From positions 1 to 42,354 of the forward strand of contig JABMNI010000036.1 in NCBI GenBank assembly GCA_013204605.1: DNA of 42,354 bases, in the 5' to 3' direction. Positions within the stretch are counted from its first letter, which is position 1. Each line of letters starts with the position of its first letter. The notes below the pieces were generated by a model that worked only from the letters and a program-made list of their open reading frames with translations, did no database searches and was not told where the DNA came from. The DNA is from Ignavibacteria bacterium (GTDB lineage Bacteria > Bacteroidota > Ignavibacteria > Kapaibacteriales > Kapaibacteriaceae). The translations under genes were made by a program, and so were the position numbers. Shown here one piece after another: positions 1 to 7,962 of this stretch.

Positions 1-67
1 CTCTTTCCACTATCAACCTTGATATCTCGCGAGCTTCGTTATATATTCTAAGATTTTCAATTGCCAT
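1..67 (-). CDS. Four-helix-bundle (S23-type) protein, N-terminal fragment cut by window edge
   Basis: Reading the minus strand from the ATG at 67 gives MAIENLRIYNEAREISRLIV and runs open to the window edge, so only about 22 codons are present. A strong Shine-Dalgarno, GGAGGT, lies about six bases upstream of the ATG, which supports this start. The N-terminal pattern (ENLR-Y-EAR-I) is typical of the small four helix bundle proteins related to the S23 23S rRNA intervening-sequence protein. Their function is unknown and they are often stand-alone in Bacteroidota-like genomes. The call rests on a short stretch, so the family is likely but not proven. Confidence 0.6.
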   Translation of the reverse strand, partial: MAIENLRIYNEAREISRLIVER

Positions 68-126
68 ATAGATACCTCCACTATTGAAGTGTCTAACAGC
101 CCACAAAACGTGACAATTGAAATTTC

Positions 127-322
127 GCCTTCAGCTTTCGCCTTTAGCTTTCGCCCTCCGGGTTTTGCCTTCAGCTTTCGCCCTCCGGGTTTCGCCCTCC
201 GGGTTTTGCCCTCCGGGTTTCGCCCTCCGGGTTTCGCCCTCCGGGTTTCGCCCTCCGGGTTTCGCCCTCCGGGTTTCGCCCTCCGGGTTTCGCCTTCAGC
301 TTTTGCCTTCAGCTTTCGCCCT
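127..322. repeat. 13-14 bp tandem repeat array at the 3' end of the DUF2339 gene
   Basis: Nine copies of CCCTCCGGGTTT(C/T)G start at 154, 181, 195, 209, 223, 237, 251, 265 and 279. The last eight are in perfect 14-bp register. They are flanked and interrupted by a related 13-bp unit, CCTTCAGCTTT(C/T)G, near 129, 142, 169, 293 and 307. The TGA stop of the DUF2339 gene lies inside one of the 13-bp units. The two unit types differ in the central bases only, which suggests one arose from the other. There are no spacers, so this is not a CRISPR array. The plus-strand open frames through it are repeat read-through and not genes. Confidence 0.9.
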
Positions 323-2651
323 TGGGAAAATATCGCTGGTACGCAAACGAAGCTGCAAGCAGTATGATGCCCAGAATTATAAAACTAAAAATCCGCTCAA
401 GCTGCGCAAGGTAGGAAAGATCGTAAAGGAAAATTTTAAGAATAGAGAGTCCAAGTAGGCCAATGCCGGTAATGCGTATGACGCGAAGTTTCTTGATGAA
501 TCCAAGCGTGAGAACGGCAACGGCATACAAGAGCCAGGTTATACTGAGTGTAAGGTGTAGGCTGTCGTAAACAGGGGCGTCATCCAAGCGATCGCCGGTT
601 AACTGAACAACGAACGGCCAAATGGCTTCGGTGCTTATGAGGATGAACGACACTACCGCAAATAAACTCCACATAAGCGGTTTGATAACGGAACGTAATC
701 TTGAAGCAATCTCATCCACCGAATACAAAGCAATTGTTGCGATGCAAACAAGAACCACAAAGCCCGCTTCGAAACGGAGATTAAGAATTGAATTGTACAT
801 TTCTTCTGGTAGTGATGAAATGCACAGAATTAGCCAAACAATGCTGCCAACAGAAGCAACCAAAACACCGCCCAAGGCCATGTATTGTTTTTGCCCAAAC
901 CTTGCAACTACATACATTACTGCTCCCAGCAGTATGGCACACATTATGCCGGCTGTTTGGGAAATGTAGGTAAGCGTTGAATGACTCTGCGCAAGTAGGT
1001 CTACACCTAACTGAGTTGATGATTGAACAATCTCATATACTACGTGATGCACGTCCGTAGCAATTGCTAGCGTTAGCAGGCCGTAGCCGAAAACGCGAAA
1101 AGTTGAGGGCCAATCTTGCACGCGACCGTTGCGATGCAACAGCATGAATTTGCCGGCAACATAACTGGCTATCGCCATTGCGGCTATGGCAAAGAATCGC
1201 AGGTTGAGCACCGGGTACAACCAAGTAGAATCTCCAGCGGTATTGGAATCCATTGCCCAGTAGGTTCTGTGTGACCCAACTATGTACCACATGGTGATTG
1301 CGCAAATAGTGTAGATGGCGAAAGCTGGGACGCGTAGCTCAAAATTGCGGTACCATACCGACGCAATAAAAATTGCTCCAGCAATTCCAGCTAGATAATA
1401 GAAAGTGTCTACCGACGTAGGAACGATGGTTAGTGCAGTAACAAACGTAAGCGTAGCAATAAGCGACGCCGTAGCATTCTTGCTGCCGTATCTGCGAATA
1501 TTTTCAATTAGAAGCGCCGCACAAATAATTGTAAACAAAATTTGTCCGCCGGCATCGATGTACCAGCTATAATCTGAAAGTTCATTGTTGGTTATGATGG
1601 CGATAAAAAAGTAAATGGATGCCACCCATCCTTTACGCGCTTCGTGGTTGCCATAACTTGGATTCGAGTTTAGTAGAACATCAAAACCAATTACCGGTAT
1701 CATTATCAATTGCAGTAGTAAAATGTCTACCAGTGGCCACGGCGACAAATCGCCGCCATTGAAACCCGAGAGCTCGAACGATAGCATGCCAACCAAAAAC
1801 AGAGCCCCCAAGCCCCCTACAAAACCAATGCTATACCACTTCCGTAACCACATCGGGATGGCCGTAAATGCGAGAACCAATAAAAATGCGTGGAGCAGAA
1901 GCCCGGTGCTGTTCACTGTTCCATCGCTGACCAAAACTGGCGTGAGCACCGCGCCAACTATCGATGCCATGCCTACGAACAAAGATTTGTGAACTGTTGC
2001 CAACCAAACCGTAAGTACTGTAACGCCAACCAAACACAAATAGGCTACGAGCTGCGGAATGAGATGATAAAAATCGAACGCCGCAAAAACGGCGAGATAC
2101 AGAATGGGAATTGCGGCGGCCACTACACCCTGAGATACCACCACAAAATTCTTTTTCTTGAGTCGGTCAGCTACAACAATTAACACTCCACTTGTAGCCA
2201 CACCAATTAATACACGCGCCCATTCGGTAATCCAATTGTTATCGAAAGCATATTTCAAGAAAAACATTACGCCAAGTATTGTTGCAACTGCGCCAATCCT
2301 GTTCAGTAATTTTCCACCGAGTAACATTTCAAGTTCGGCATTTGTGCGCTTTTCAGTTAGCTTGGTAGATGCCGTGAGAGGCGGCGCAGGAATACTCGGT
2401 AATTCGATGTGGGAAGGGGGCTCTGCAGACGCAACCACATCATTCAATGTTGAATCAGAATCAGAAACAGATTCAGATGACACGGCAGATTGGATGTTTG
2501 CACTCTGGCTGACTACGCGTTCTAACTCTGCCAGTTTGTTCGATAGGATGAGTAACGACGCCTGCATTTGTTGATACCGGCGGTGGATTGAAGAGGCAAG
2601 TACAATCGGGATAGACAGAATTATTACTATAAGTATGTACAGATATTCCAC
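309..2651 (-). CDS. DUF2339 family multi-pass inner-membrane protein
   Basis: This 780-residue protein starts with a hydrophobic helix, followed by a short coiled or low-complexity linker (about residues 25-110, rich in Ser and Pro). About twenty further membrane segments follow. The conserved DUF2339 signature begins near residue 110 (LGGKLLNRIGAVATILGVMF, then FLKYAFDNNWI). Proteins of this family are very hydrophobic and their role is unknown. The GTG start at 2651 is preceded by GGAGG about nine bases upstream. It is the last gene of a purC-rodA-pdxA run and starts 22 bases after pdxA. The stop codon is supplied by a unit of the tandem array at 127-322, so the last few residues are repeat-encoded. 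Confidence 0.85.
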   Translation of the reverse strand: MEYLYILIVIILSIPIVLASSIHRRYQQMQASLLILSNKLAELERVVSQSANIQSAVSSESVSDSDSTLNDVVASAEPPSHIELPSIPAPPLTASTKLTEKRTNAELEMLLGGKLLNRIGAVATILGVMFFLKYAFDNNWITEWARVLIGVATSGVLIVVADRLKKKNFVVVSQGVVAAAIPILYLAVFAAFDFYHLIPQLVAYLCLVGVTVLTVWLATVHKSLFVGMASIVGAVLTPVLVSDGTVNSTGLLLHAFLLVLAFTAIPMWLRKWYSIGFVGGLGALFLVGMLSFELSGFNGGDLSPWPLVDILLLQLIMIPVIGFDVLLNSNPSYGNHEARKGWVASIYFFIAIITNNELSDYSWYIDAGGQILFTIICAALLIENIRRYGSKNATASLIATLTFVTALTIVPTSVDTFYYLAGIAGAIFIASVWYRNFELRVPAFAIYTICAITMWYIVGSHRTYWAMDSNTAGDSTWLYPVLNLRFFAIAAMAIASYVAGKFMLLHRNGRVQDWPSTFRVFGYGLLTLAIATDVHHVVYEIVQSSTQLGVDLLAQSHSTLTYISQTAGIMCAILLGAVMYVVARFGQKQYMALGGVLVASVGSIVWLILCISSLPEEMYNSILNLRFEAGFVVLVCIATIALYSVDEIASRLRSVIKPLMWSLFAVVSFILISTEAIWPFVVQLTGDRLDDAPVYDSLHLTLSITWLLYAVAVLTLGFIKKLRVIRITGIGLLGLSILKIFLYDLSYLAQLERIFSFIILGIILLAASFAYQRYFPKGES

Positions 2652-2673
2652 GGTTTCCCTCCACCAGGTTTAA

Positions 2674-3660
2674 TCAATTTGCAAAAACTCTTCTACGCTT
2701 CGCAATTTCCATTGCTAAAATTATTGCCTCGGTAGTGCTGTGGTGATCAGCCTGATTTGTGCCTGCAATGTCGAACGCTGTTCCGTGATCGGGCGATGTG
2801 CGAACTACAGATAGTCCGGCAGTAACGTTCACACCGCCGCTTGATGCGAGGAGTTTGATAGGCGTTAAACCTTGGTCATGATACATAGCCAGCACACCGT
2901 CATGAAGCTTGTACATGCCAAAGCTGAAAAATCCATCGGCAGGAAATGGACCGTGCGAAGTAAACGTAGAATCGAGGGCTGCCATTTTATCCATGGCGGG
3001 TTTGATGATTTCAATTTCTTCCATTCCAAACACGCCTTCATCGCCGGCATGTGGATTCAATCCCAACACCGCGATTTTTGGATTCGGAATTCCAAAGTCG
3101 CGGCGTAGCGAAGTTGAAAATTCCTCCAGACGCTGCATTACAAGTTTCTCGGTAATGGTGTCGGCAACCGCTCGTAACGGAATGTGTGTGGTTACTTGCG
3201 CAACGCGTGTTGTGCCTGCGCATAATATCATAAGGGGCGAGCCAGCCGCGTTACTTCCTATCATTTCAGTTTGCCCGGCATATTTCCAGCCGGCATCTAC
3301 ACAGGCTTTTTTATTAAGTGGCAGCGTTACAATTGCATGCGCATGGTGTGCACCAACAATCTCAATGGCGCGGTCGATAGAAGCCAGTGCAAGTGCTCCC
3401 GCTTGCGCAGAGTTCTTTCCAAACTCCACCGGACACGTCAACCCTACATCGATGAGTTCTACCACGGCCTTACCCACGTGTAGGTCTGTGCCCACTATGG
3501 TTGCGTGGAGTTTTGCCTTGTCAATGTAGTCCTGCACCACTGTTGCACCAACCGTCATAACAAGGTGTGCATCGGGAATATTCTCAACGAGCGACTTCAC
3601 CAGACACTCAATACCTATTCCATTAACGTCGCCACAAGTGATAATTATTCTTGGTTTCAT
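2674..3660 (-). CDS. pdxA: 4-hydroxythreonine-4-phosphate dehydrogenase (PdxA)
   Basis: PdxA oxidises 4-phosphohydroxy-L-threonine, and the product decarboxylates to 3-amino-2-oxopropyl phosphate, in the DXP-dependent pyridoxal phosphate pathway in the cytoplasm. The 328-residue length is normal. The N-terminal GDVNGIGIE matches the family's GDPxGIGPE. The three metal-ligand histidines are present in TTHIPLR, NPHAGDEG and YHDQGL (about His261). The C-terminal PDHGTAFDIAG motif is also intact. The substrate-phosphate motif, usually GHTE, reads GQTE here, so one phosphate-contacting His appears replaced by Gln. The start codon overlaps the rodA stop by one base (TAATG), implying translational coupling. 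A PdxA2-type paralogue acting on another 4-phospho substrate is possible. Confidence 0.9.
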   Translation of the reverse strand: MKPRIIITCGDVNGIGIECLVKSLVENIPDAHLVMTVGATVVQDYIDKAKLHATIVGTDLHVGKAVVELIDVGLTCPVEFGKNSAQAGALALASIDRAIEIVGAHHAHAIVTLPLNKKACVDAGWKYAGQTEMIGSNAAGSPLMILCAGTTRVAQVTTHIPLRAVADTITEKLVMQRLEEFSTSLRRDFGIPNPKIAVLGLNPHAGDEGVFGMEEIEIIKPAMDKMAALDSTFTSHGPFPADGFFSFGMYKLHDGVLAMYHDQGLTPIKLLASSGGVNVTAGLSVVRTSPDHGTAFDIAGTNQADHHSTTEAIILAMEIAKRRRVFAN

Positions 3661-4949
3661 TATGCCCTACCTGCTCGCCTGCGACGAGTCTTATAAAAGT
3701 TCAACAACATTCCTACTAGCGATAAATACACAATCAGAGCGGTACCACCTGCGCTTAAGAAAGGCAGGGGAATACCCATAACGGGAAAGAGTCCAATAGA
3801 CATTCCAATGTTCACGGTGGTGTGGTACAGCAACAGCGCTCCAAATCCAATTGCTATAACGCTGGCAAACTTGGTGCGAACCTGTCCGGCAATACTCACA
3901 GCGCGAACTACAATCGAACCCAGTAATCCAATTACGATAACGCCCCCTACAAAGCCAAATTCTTCAGTAGGTACACAAAAAATAAAGTCGGTCCACTGCT
4001 CAGGAATGTATCGGAGTTGGGTTTGTGTGCCCTTCAAGAAACCTTTACCTGTTAATCCGCCCGATCCAACAGCAAGGATGGATTGAATAACGTGATAGCC
4101 TTCACCTCGCGGATTGCGTTCGGGCTCGAACAGCGTTATCATGCGCTTCTGTTTGTACGGTTCAAGACTATCAAAAATTGGCTTTACAGAAATGCCGGCG
4201 CCAAGGAGAATGATAACTGCCGTAGTAGTGAGAACTAGATTTCGACGGAACATAACTGCGCCTGCAGATGCAAGCACTACCACAACTATAAACCAAAAGG
4301 CAGAGTCGAATAACACACCATACAAAGCAGCCACGCAGACGAACGGAATTACTACCAACATGTACATCAAGAAAAGATCGCCACCCATCCATAAATACAA
4401 CCCAACCGCCATTGCCAAAAACACCGTTGCAGATCCGGTGTCGGGTTGAAACATTATTAATGCCACCGGCAACAACACCAAACCAGCCATTATTAGCACG
4501 TCTCGAATTGTGCGTATATCGAAACCCTTGCGACTTGCGTATCTAGCTATTGCCAACAACGTTGTGAATTTGGCCAACTCTGATGGCTGAAACGTAAAGC
4601 CCCCTATCTGAATCCAGCACCGTTGTCCATTTACTTCGTGACCAAGCGGTGTTAATACCGCAACCAGCATTATTATTCCCACGCCATACATGGGGATAGA
4701 CAGTTGGTTCATCCAGCGTTCGGGAACGAAGAATAGTCCAACGGCCACTACTATGCCAACAACGGAGTACCAGAGCTGGCGGGTGAAAAACGAGCTAGCG
4801 CCGGTTTCGTACGTGGCGGAGTAAATGGAAATCAGACCCATTCCTAGCACACCAACTACGGCAAGCAACAACCCCCAATCAAGTAAGTCGTTAACGCGCT
4901 TTTGCAGCGCAACGTCATCTTCATCGAACAAAAAAGTATTTATTGCCAT
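3660..4949 (-). CDS. rodA: Peptidoglycan glycosyltransferase RodA (SEDS family)
   Basis: RodA polymerises lipid II into glycan strands in the inner membrane with a class B penicillin-binding protein, driving side-wall growth. The 429-residue protein has about ten membrane helices. The SEDS signatures are clear: VNGQRCWI and QPSELAK, then FQPDTGSA, the loop with FEPERNPRGEGYHVIQS, and PEQWTDFIFCV holding the conserved Asp. Near the end are GLFPVMGIPLPFLSAGG and the final helices. The long interhelix segment (about residues 185-270) is hydrophobic, as in Bacteroidota RodA. It starts six bases after the purC stop and overlaps pdxA by one base. No mreBCD or PBP2 gene is in the window, so the usual shape operon has been separated. 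Confidence 0.93.
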   Translation of the reverse strand: MAINTFLFDEDDVALQKRVNDLLDWGLLLAVVGVLGMGLISIYSATYETGASSFFTRQLWYSVVGIVVAVGLFFVPERWMNQLSIPMYGVGIIMLVAVLTPLGHEVNGQRCWIQIGGFTFQPSELAKFTTLLAIARYASRKGFDIRTIRDVLIMAGLVLLPVALIMFQPDTGSATVFLAMAVGLYLWMGGDLFLMYMLVVIPFVCVAALYGVLFDSAFWFIVVVVLASAGAVMFRRNLVLTTTAVIILLGAGISVKPIFDSLEPYKQKRMITLFEPERNPRGEGYHVIQSILAVGSGGLTGKGFLKGTQTQLRYIPEQWTDFIFCVPTEEFGFVGGVIVIGLLGSIVVRAVSIAGQVRTKFASVIAIGFGALLLYHTTVNIGMSIGLFPVMGIPLPFLSAGGTALIVYLSLVGMLLNFYKTRRRRAGRA

Positions 4950-4955
4950 CGTTTT

Positions 4956-5849
4956 TTAATTCTTCCACTCCACGCCGGTAATTCGCTCATACGCTTCAAT
5001 ATATTTTTCACGCGTTCCAACAATAACATGTTCGGGAACTGTTGGTGGAGGGGGCTGTTTGTTCCAGCCACTCGTCTCCAACCAATCACGTAAAATTTGT
5101 TTGTCAAAATTTTCTTGCGCCTTGCCCGGTGCATACGAATCCCGAAGCCAGTATCGAGATGAGTCGGGTGTGAGCGCCTCATCAATTAACAACAACTCAC
5201 CCTGTTCTGTTACACCGAACTCGAATTTTGTGTCGGCCAAAATAAGACCTTTGCGCATACATTCGGCCGCGGCCGCATTATACAACTCAATACTCTTTTC
5301 TCGAACCTGTTCAGCAATACTTTGTGTGACCAATTGGGCTGCAACTTCAAATGAAATGTTCTCGTCGTGACCCTCTTCGGCCTTTGTTGCGGGCGTAAAA
5401 ATTGGAGCAGGCAGCGCCGAAGATTCTGCCAAGTTCGACGGCAACCGCACGCCACACACCGACTCTGAATTTTGGTATTCCTTCCACCCAGATCCGGCTA
5501 GATAGCCACGCACTACGCATTCAATGGTAAGGGGCTTGGTTTTACGTACAATCATAGAGCGTCCGCGCAGCACATCCCGCTCAGCTTCTGTTAAAACGGC
5601 AAGATCGTCTACTTCAACGTTCGTAAGGTGGTTGGGAATTATGTGTTGCAAGTTGCCAAACCAATACCGACTTATAGCGGTTAACAACGAACCTTTATCG
5701 GGCACCGCCTCATTCATAATTACGTCGAACGCCGAAATTCGATCTGTGGCCACCAATATTAGGTGCTCGCCTAAATCGTAAACATCGCGCACCTTGCCGC
5801 GCCGAAATAGCGGCACAGACTCTATACTGGTTGTGTGTATCAAACTCAT
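4956..5849 (-). CDS. purC: Phosphoribosylaminoimidazole-succinocarboxamide synthase (SAICAR synthetase)
   Basis: PurC joins CAIR and aspartate using ATP to make SAICAR in de novo purine synthesis. The 297-residue protein is of the longer bacterial/yeast-like class. Visible motifs are the N-terminal GKVRDVYDLG nucleotide-binding segment, ATDRISAFDV and PDKGSLLTAIS. Further on are IECVVRGYLAGSGWKEY, FTPATKAEEGHDENIS, and the C-terminal LILADTKFEFG followed by DEALTPDSSRYW. It starts with ATG at 5849, with only a weak ribosome-binding site, and lies just downstream of the 51-bp palindrome at 5881-5931. It heads the run purC-rodA-pdxA-DUF2339, in which spacing is six bases, minus one and about 13-22, so co-transcription is likely. 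Confidence 0.95.
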   Translation of the reverse strand: MSLIHTTSIESVPLFRRGKVRDVYDLGEHLILVATDRISAFDVIMNEAVPDKGSLLTAISRYWFGNLQHIIPNHLTNVEVDDLAVLTEAERDVLRGRSMIVRKTKPLTIECVVRGYLAGSGWKEYQNSESVCGVRLPSNLAESSALPAPIFTPATKAEEGHDENISFEVAAQLVTQSIAEQVREKSIELYNAAAAECMRKGLILADTKFEFGVTEQGELLLIDEALTPDSSRYWLRDSYAPGKAQENFDKQILRDWLETSGWNKQPPPPTVPEHVIVGTREKYIEAYERITGVEWKN

Positions 5850-5880
5850 GAGCAGCTAAATTACCAACCTCCGTCTAAAC

Positions 5881-5931
5881 GACCGGGTCAAATCGACCGG
5901 GTCAATTTGACCCGGTCGATTTGTCCCGGTC
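5881..5931. repeat. 51-bp near-perfect palindrome built from repeated GACCGGGTCAA units
   Basis: Two GACCGGGTCAA units at 5881-5905 are followed by two inverted copies at 5907-5931. The inner arms 5892-5905 and 5907-5920 match perfectly over 14 bp around a one-base centre. The outer arms extend the stem to about 25 bp with one mismatch. The stop codon of the SBBP/T9SS gene (TGA, 5930-5932) overlaps its edge. It lies 31 bases before purC, and both genes are on the minus strand. It could form a strong mRNA hairpin that protects the upstream transcript or limits read-through. There is no T run, so it is not a classical intrinsic terminator. Confidence 0.85.
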
Positions 5932-7513
5932 AACGATAAATGGATTGGAGGGTGGTGGATTGGAGGGTGCGAACTATGTACAGTCCGTTGGGCACAGTGG
6001 TGAATTGTAAGAGCGTGTTTTCAAATCGACCAACGAACTGTCCGGTAATGGTGTAAAGCTCAATCGTAAACACGCCTTCGGAGTCTTCGAAGGGTGTTTC
6101 GGGGTCTTGTTTGATGTTGGTTACCGGTGTTACGTATCTAAGCACGGCAACCCCGGTAGAGTCTGAGTGCAATGTCCCAGCCTCGGCGGTTGGAATGCTA
6201 CCTTGGAAAAGCGTAGTAACTACAACATCCTCTGCGCTAGTGCTGGCGCCAGTGCACCGCGACCATACTGTCGAGCCTACCAGCGTTGTAAACAGCGGTA
6301 TTCCATCCTCCGCAAATAGCGCTACAAAGCCGTCGGAGCCACTTAACGCAGCTACATCTTCCACACCCGCAACGGATTCCCACCGCACGTTTTTCTCGAT
6401 CATCCCCACCGCACACAATCTTGTCCCGCCAAAGTAACTCAATGAATTCACTTGCGAACCCCAGCCACCTACAGGAAAAGCACGCGTAATGGGCGGCTGA
6501 CTACCTATGTGAATTACTACGCTCGATTCCCGAGCATAATCGCATTCTTCGTGTTCAACCGCAGCGGTAACCAAGGTGTTGCCAAATGTTGCTGCGCCAA
6601 CAATTGAATCTGCGTTACAGGCGGCAAGTGCCACTATGTTCTGGTTAGCCCCCTCGCCATCAAAAACTAAACCAGCGGCAAAGTAGGGCTGCGTGAGGCT
6701 TATGCTGTCGTACACTGCCTCGCCCCACTGCACGCCACCGGCCACACCCGCTACACACATAATGCCGCGTTCGGTTCTGCCTAAGACGGATGGGTTGACC
6801 GCCAACCCGCGGTAGCCGCTGTGAAGCACTACACCGTAGGTCTGACGCAACCATACGTGATTACCGGAGCTGCTAAGTTTTTGGACGTATACCGTGGCCG
6901 CGCCGGAATCGGAAACAAAGTCTGAACCGAATCTGCTGCGCTGATAAAAATTTCCGGCAATGTAGATGTCGGAGTTTTCTTGAAAAATTTGCGACGGCAC
7001 CTCGCTGAACAGGTCGCCATCGTTACGCGCCCATCGTTGAACGCCGTACTCATCCGTGCTCACAACCACCGCATCGTATGAACCGCGTCCGGTAAATGTT
7101 GTACCACCAATCGTGTACGTAACCGTTTGCCCCGTCCCACCCCCGCACGCCAGCGCGCACAAATATCCGCCGGAATTATTCGCAACTATGGTGGTTAGCG
7201 AATCCTCGCCGCCACCGCCGTACGAGTTAATCCACAGCGGCTTCATCGGACGCTCGAACGCCACCACAAAGCCATCGCGCATCCCCGCCGAAGTTGCCGT
7301 GAGGTCGCCCACGTTAATGGTGCCGGAAAAAGTTCCCGCTACATAAAAAATGTTGGTGTTGACAGCGTCAGACGCTACAAAAATTTTCGACGTCTCACTC
7401 CAATTCCCACGAATAAGAATTCCCATGGAAGGGGGCTTTGTGTTTGCGCAAAGTGGAACCGTCGTACACATTAATGTTACGACAGTTGTTACTATGAAAA
7501 TGAGGCGCCGCAT
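5930..7513 (-). CDS. Secreted SBBP beta-propeller protein with T9SS-type C-terminal domain
   Basis: The 527-residue protein has a Sec signal peptide (about residues 1-24, ending ...VPLCA). It is followed by repeated blades in the style FYVAGTFSGTINVG ... GMRDGFVVAFE ... NSYGGGGEDS, which is the SBBP (seven-bladed propeller) pattern. Near residue 480 comes a T9SS type A-like sorting domain (FTIELYTITGQFVGRF ... VPNGLYIVRT), implying passage across the outer membrane and surface attachment or release. It is paralogous in layout to the gene at 24282-26363 but lacks that protein's Ig-like insert. The last residues, TLQSTTLQSIYR, are encoded by a duplicated 12-15 bp unit that leads into the palindrome at 5881-5931. 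Its function is unknown; adhesion or scaffolding is a guess. Confidence 0.8.
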   Translation of the reverse strand: MRRLIFIVTTVVTLMCTTVPLCANTKPPSMGILIRGNWSETSKIFVASDAVNTNIFYVAGTFSGTINVGDLTATSAGMRDGFVVAFERPMKPLWINSYGGGGEDSLTTIVANNSGGYLCALACGGGTGQTVTYTIGGTTFTGRGSYDAVVVSTDEYGVQRWARNDGDLFSEVPSQIFQENSDIYIAGNFYQRSRFGSDFVSDSGAATVYVQKLSSSGNHVWLRQTYGVVLHSGYRGLAVNPSVLGRTERGIMCVAGVAGGVQWGEAVYDSISLTQPYFAAGLVFDGEGANQNIVALAACNADSIVGAATFGNTLVTAAVEHEECDYARESSVVIHIGSQPPITRAFPVGGWGSQVNSLSYFGGTRLCAVGMIEKNVRWESVAGVEDVAALSGSDGFVALFAEDGIPLFTTLVGSTVWSRCTGASTSAEDVVVTTLFQGSIPTAEAGTLHSDSTGVAVLRYVTPVTNIKQDPETPFEDSEGVFTIELYTITGQFVGRFENTLLQFTTVPNGLYIVRTLQSTTLQSIYR

Positions 7514-7526
7514 ACCAATGGCTTTG

Positions 7527-7916
7527 TTATGCCAATTGGATCATGAAGATTCCCAACACCATAATAATTAGTGATCCACCCATCATTATTGCGGTATTGC
7601 GCGGACCACGGGGTGCCGGCACTCGCAAATATTTTTGCCCTATGTGAACTATGGCAACTGCAAGTAGCATCAGTCCGGCGTGCTCAAGGCGCTGTCTTGC
7701 ACCATCGCCAAAATCCGACCACCGCATAATCAATTGTGTAAGTCCCGTTAGGAATTGCACCGTAATAACAATCGCGTACGATCTGATTACAATCTTAGCA
7801 ATTGCATTCAGTTCTTTTTTTTGAACCACCGAGATTATCGGGAGCAACGTTGAAAGTCCTGCAACTAGCAGCAGCACATCGCGCATGTGCGCGTGAAAGG
7901 TCGTTAGTGTTTCCAT
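7527..7916 (-). CDS. Small four-helix integral membrane protein, unknown function
   Basis: This is a 129-residue protein with four evident membrane helices. They lie at about residues 12-30, 42-62, 80-97 and 107-127. Conserved-looking polar residues sit at the membrane edges: His8 and His10 at the N-terminus and LEHAGLMLLAVAIVHIG near residue 80-95. Two histidines facing a helical bundle would suit haem or quinone proximity, but I cannot assign a family. The gene starts at the ATG at 7916 and ends 13 bases before the SBBP gene, so the two are probably co-transcribed. It is divergent from the gene at 7963, with only 46 bases between starts. Confidence 0.6.
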   Translation of the reverse strand: METLTTFHAHMRDVLLLVAGLSTLLPIISVVQKKELNAIAKIVIRSYAIVITVQFLTGLTQLIMRWSDFGDGARQRLEHAGLMLLAVAIVHIGQKYLRVPAPRGPRNTAIMMGGSLIIMVLGIFMIQLA

Positions 7917-7962
7917 CCCGCAAAGTACAAAACATTACGTTGGGGATATATTGCGAGTTGTT

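Noticed and set aside
127-322. Possible CRISPR array
   Set aside because: Units are 13-14 bp with no spacers and no cas genes nearby.
89-458. Two plus-strand open frames with repeated FRPPGFAL-type peptides
   Set aside because: They are read-through of the 14-bp tandem array, lack a ribosome-binding site and overlap the DUF2339 3' end.
2909-3529. 206-codon open frame opposite pdxA
   Set aside because: The opposite strand encodes an intact conserved enzyme over the whole stretch; the frame has no family features.
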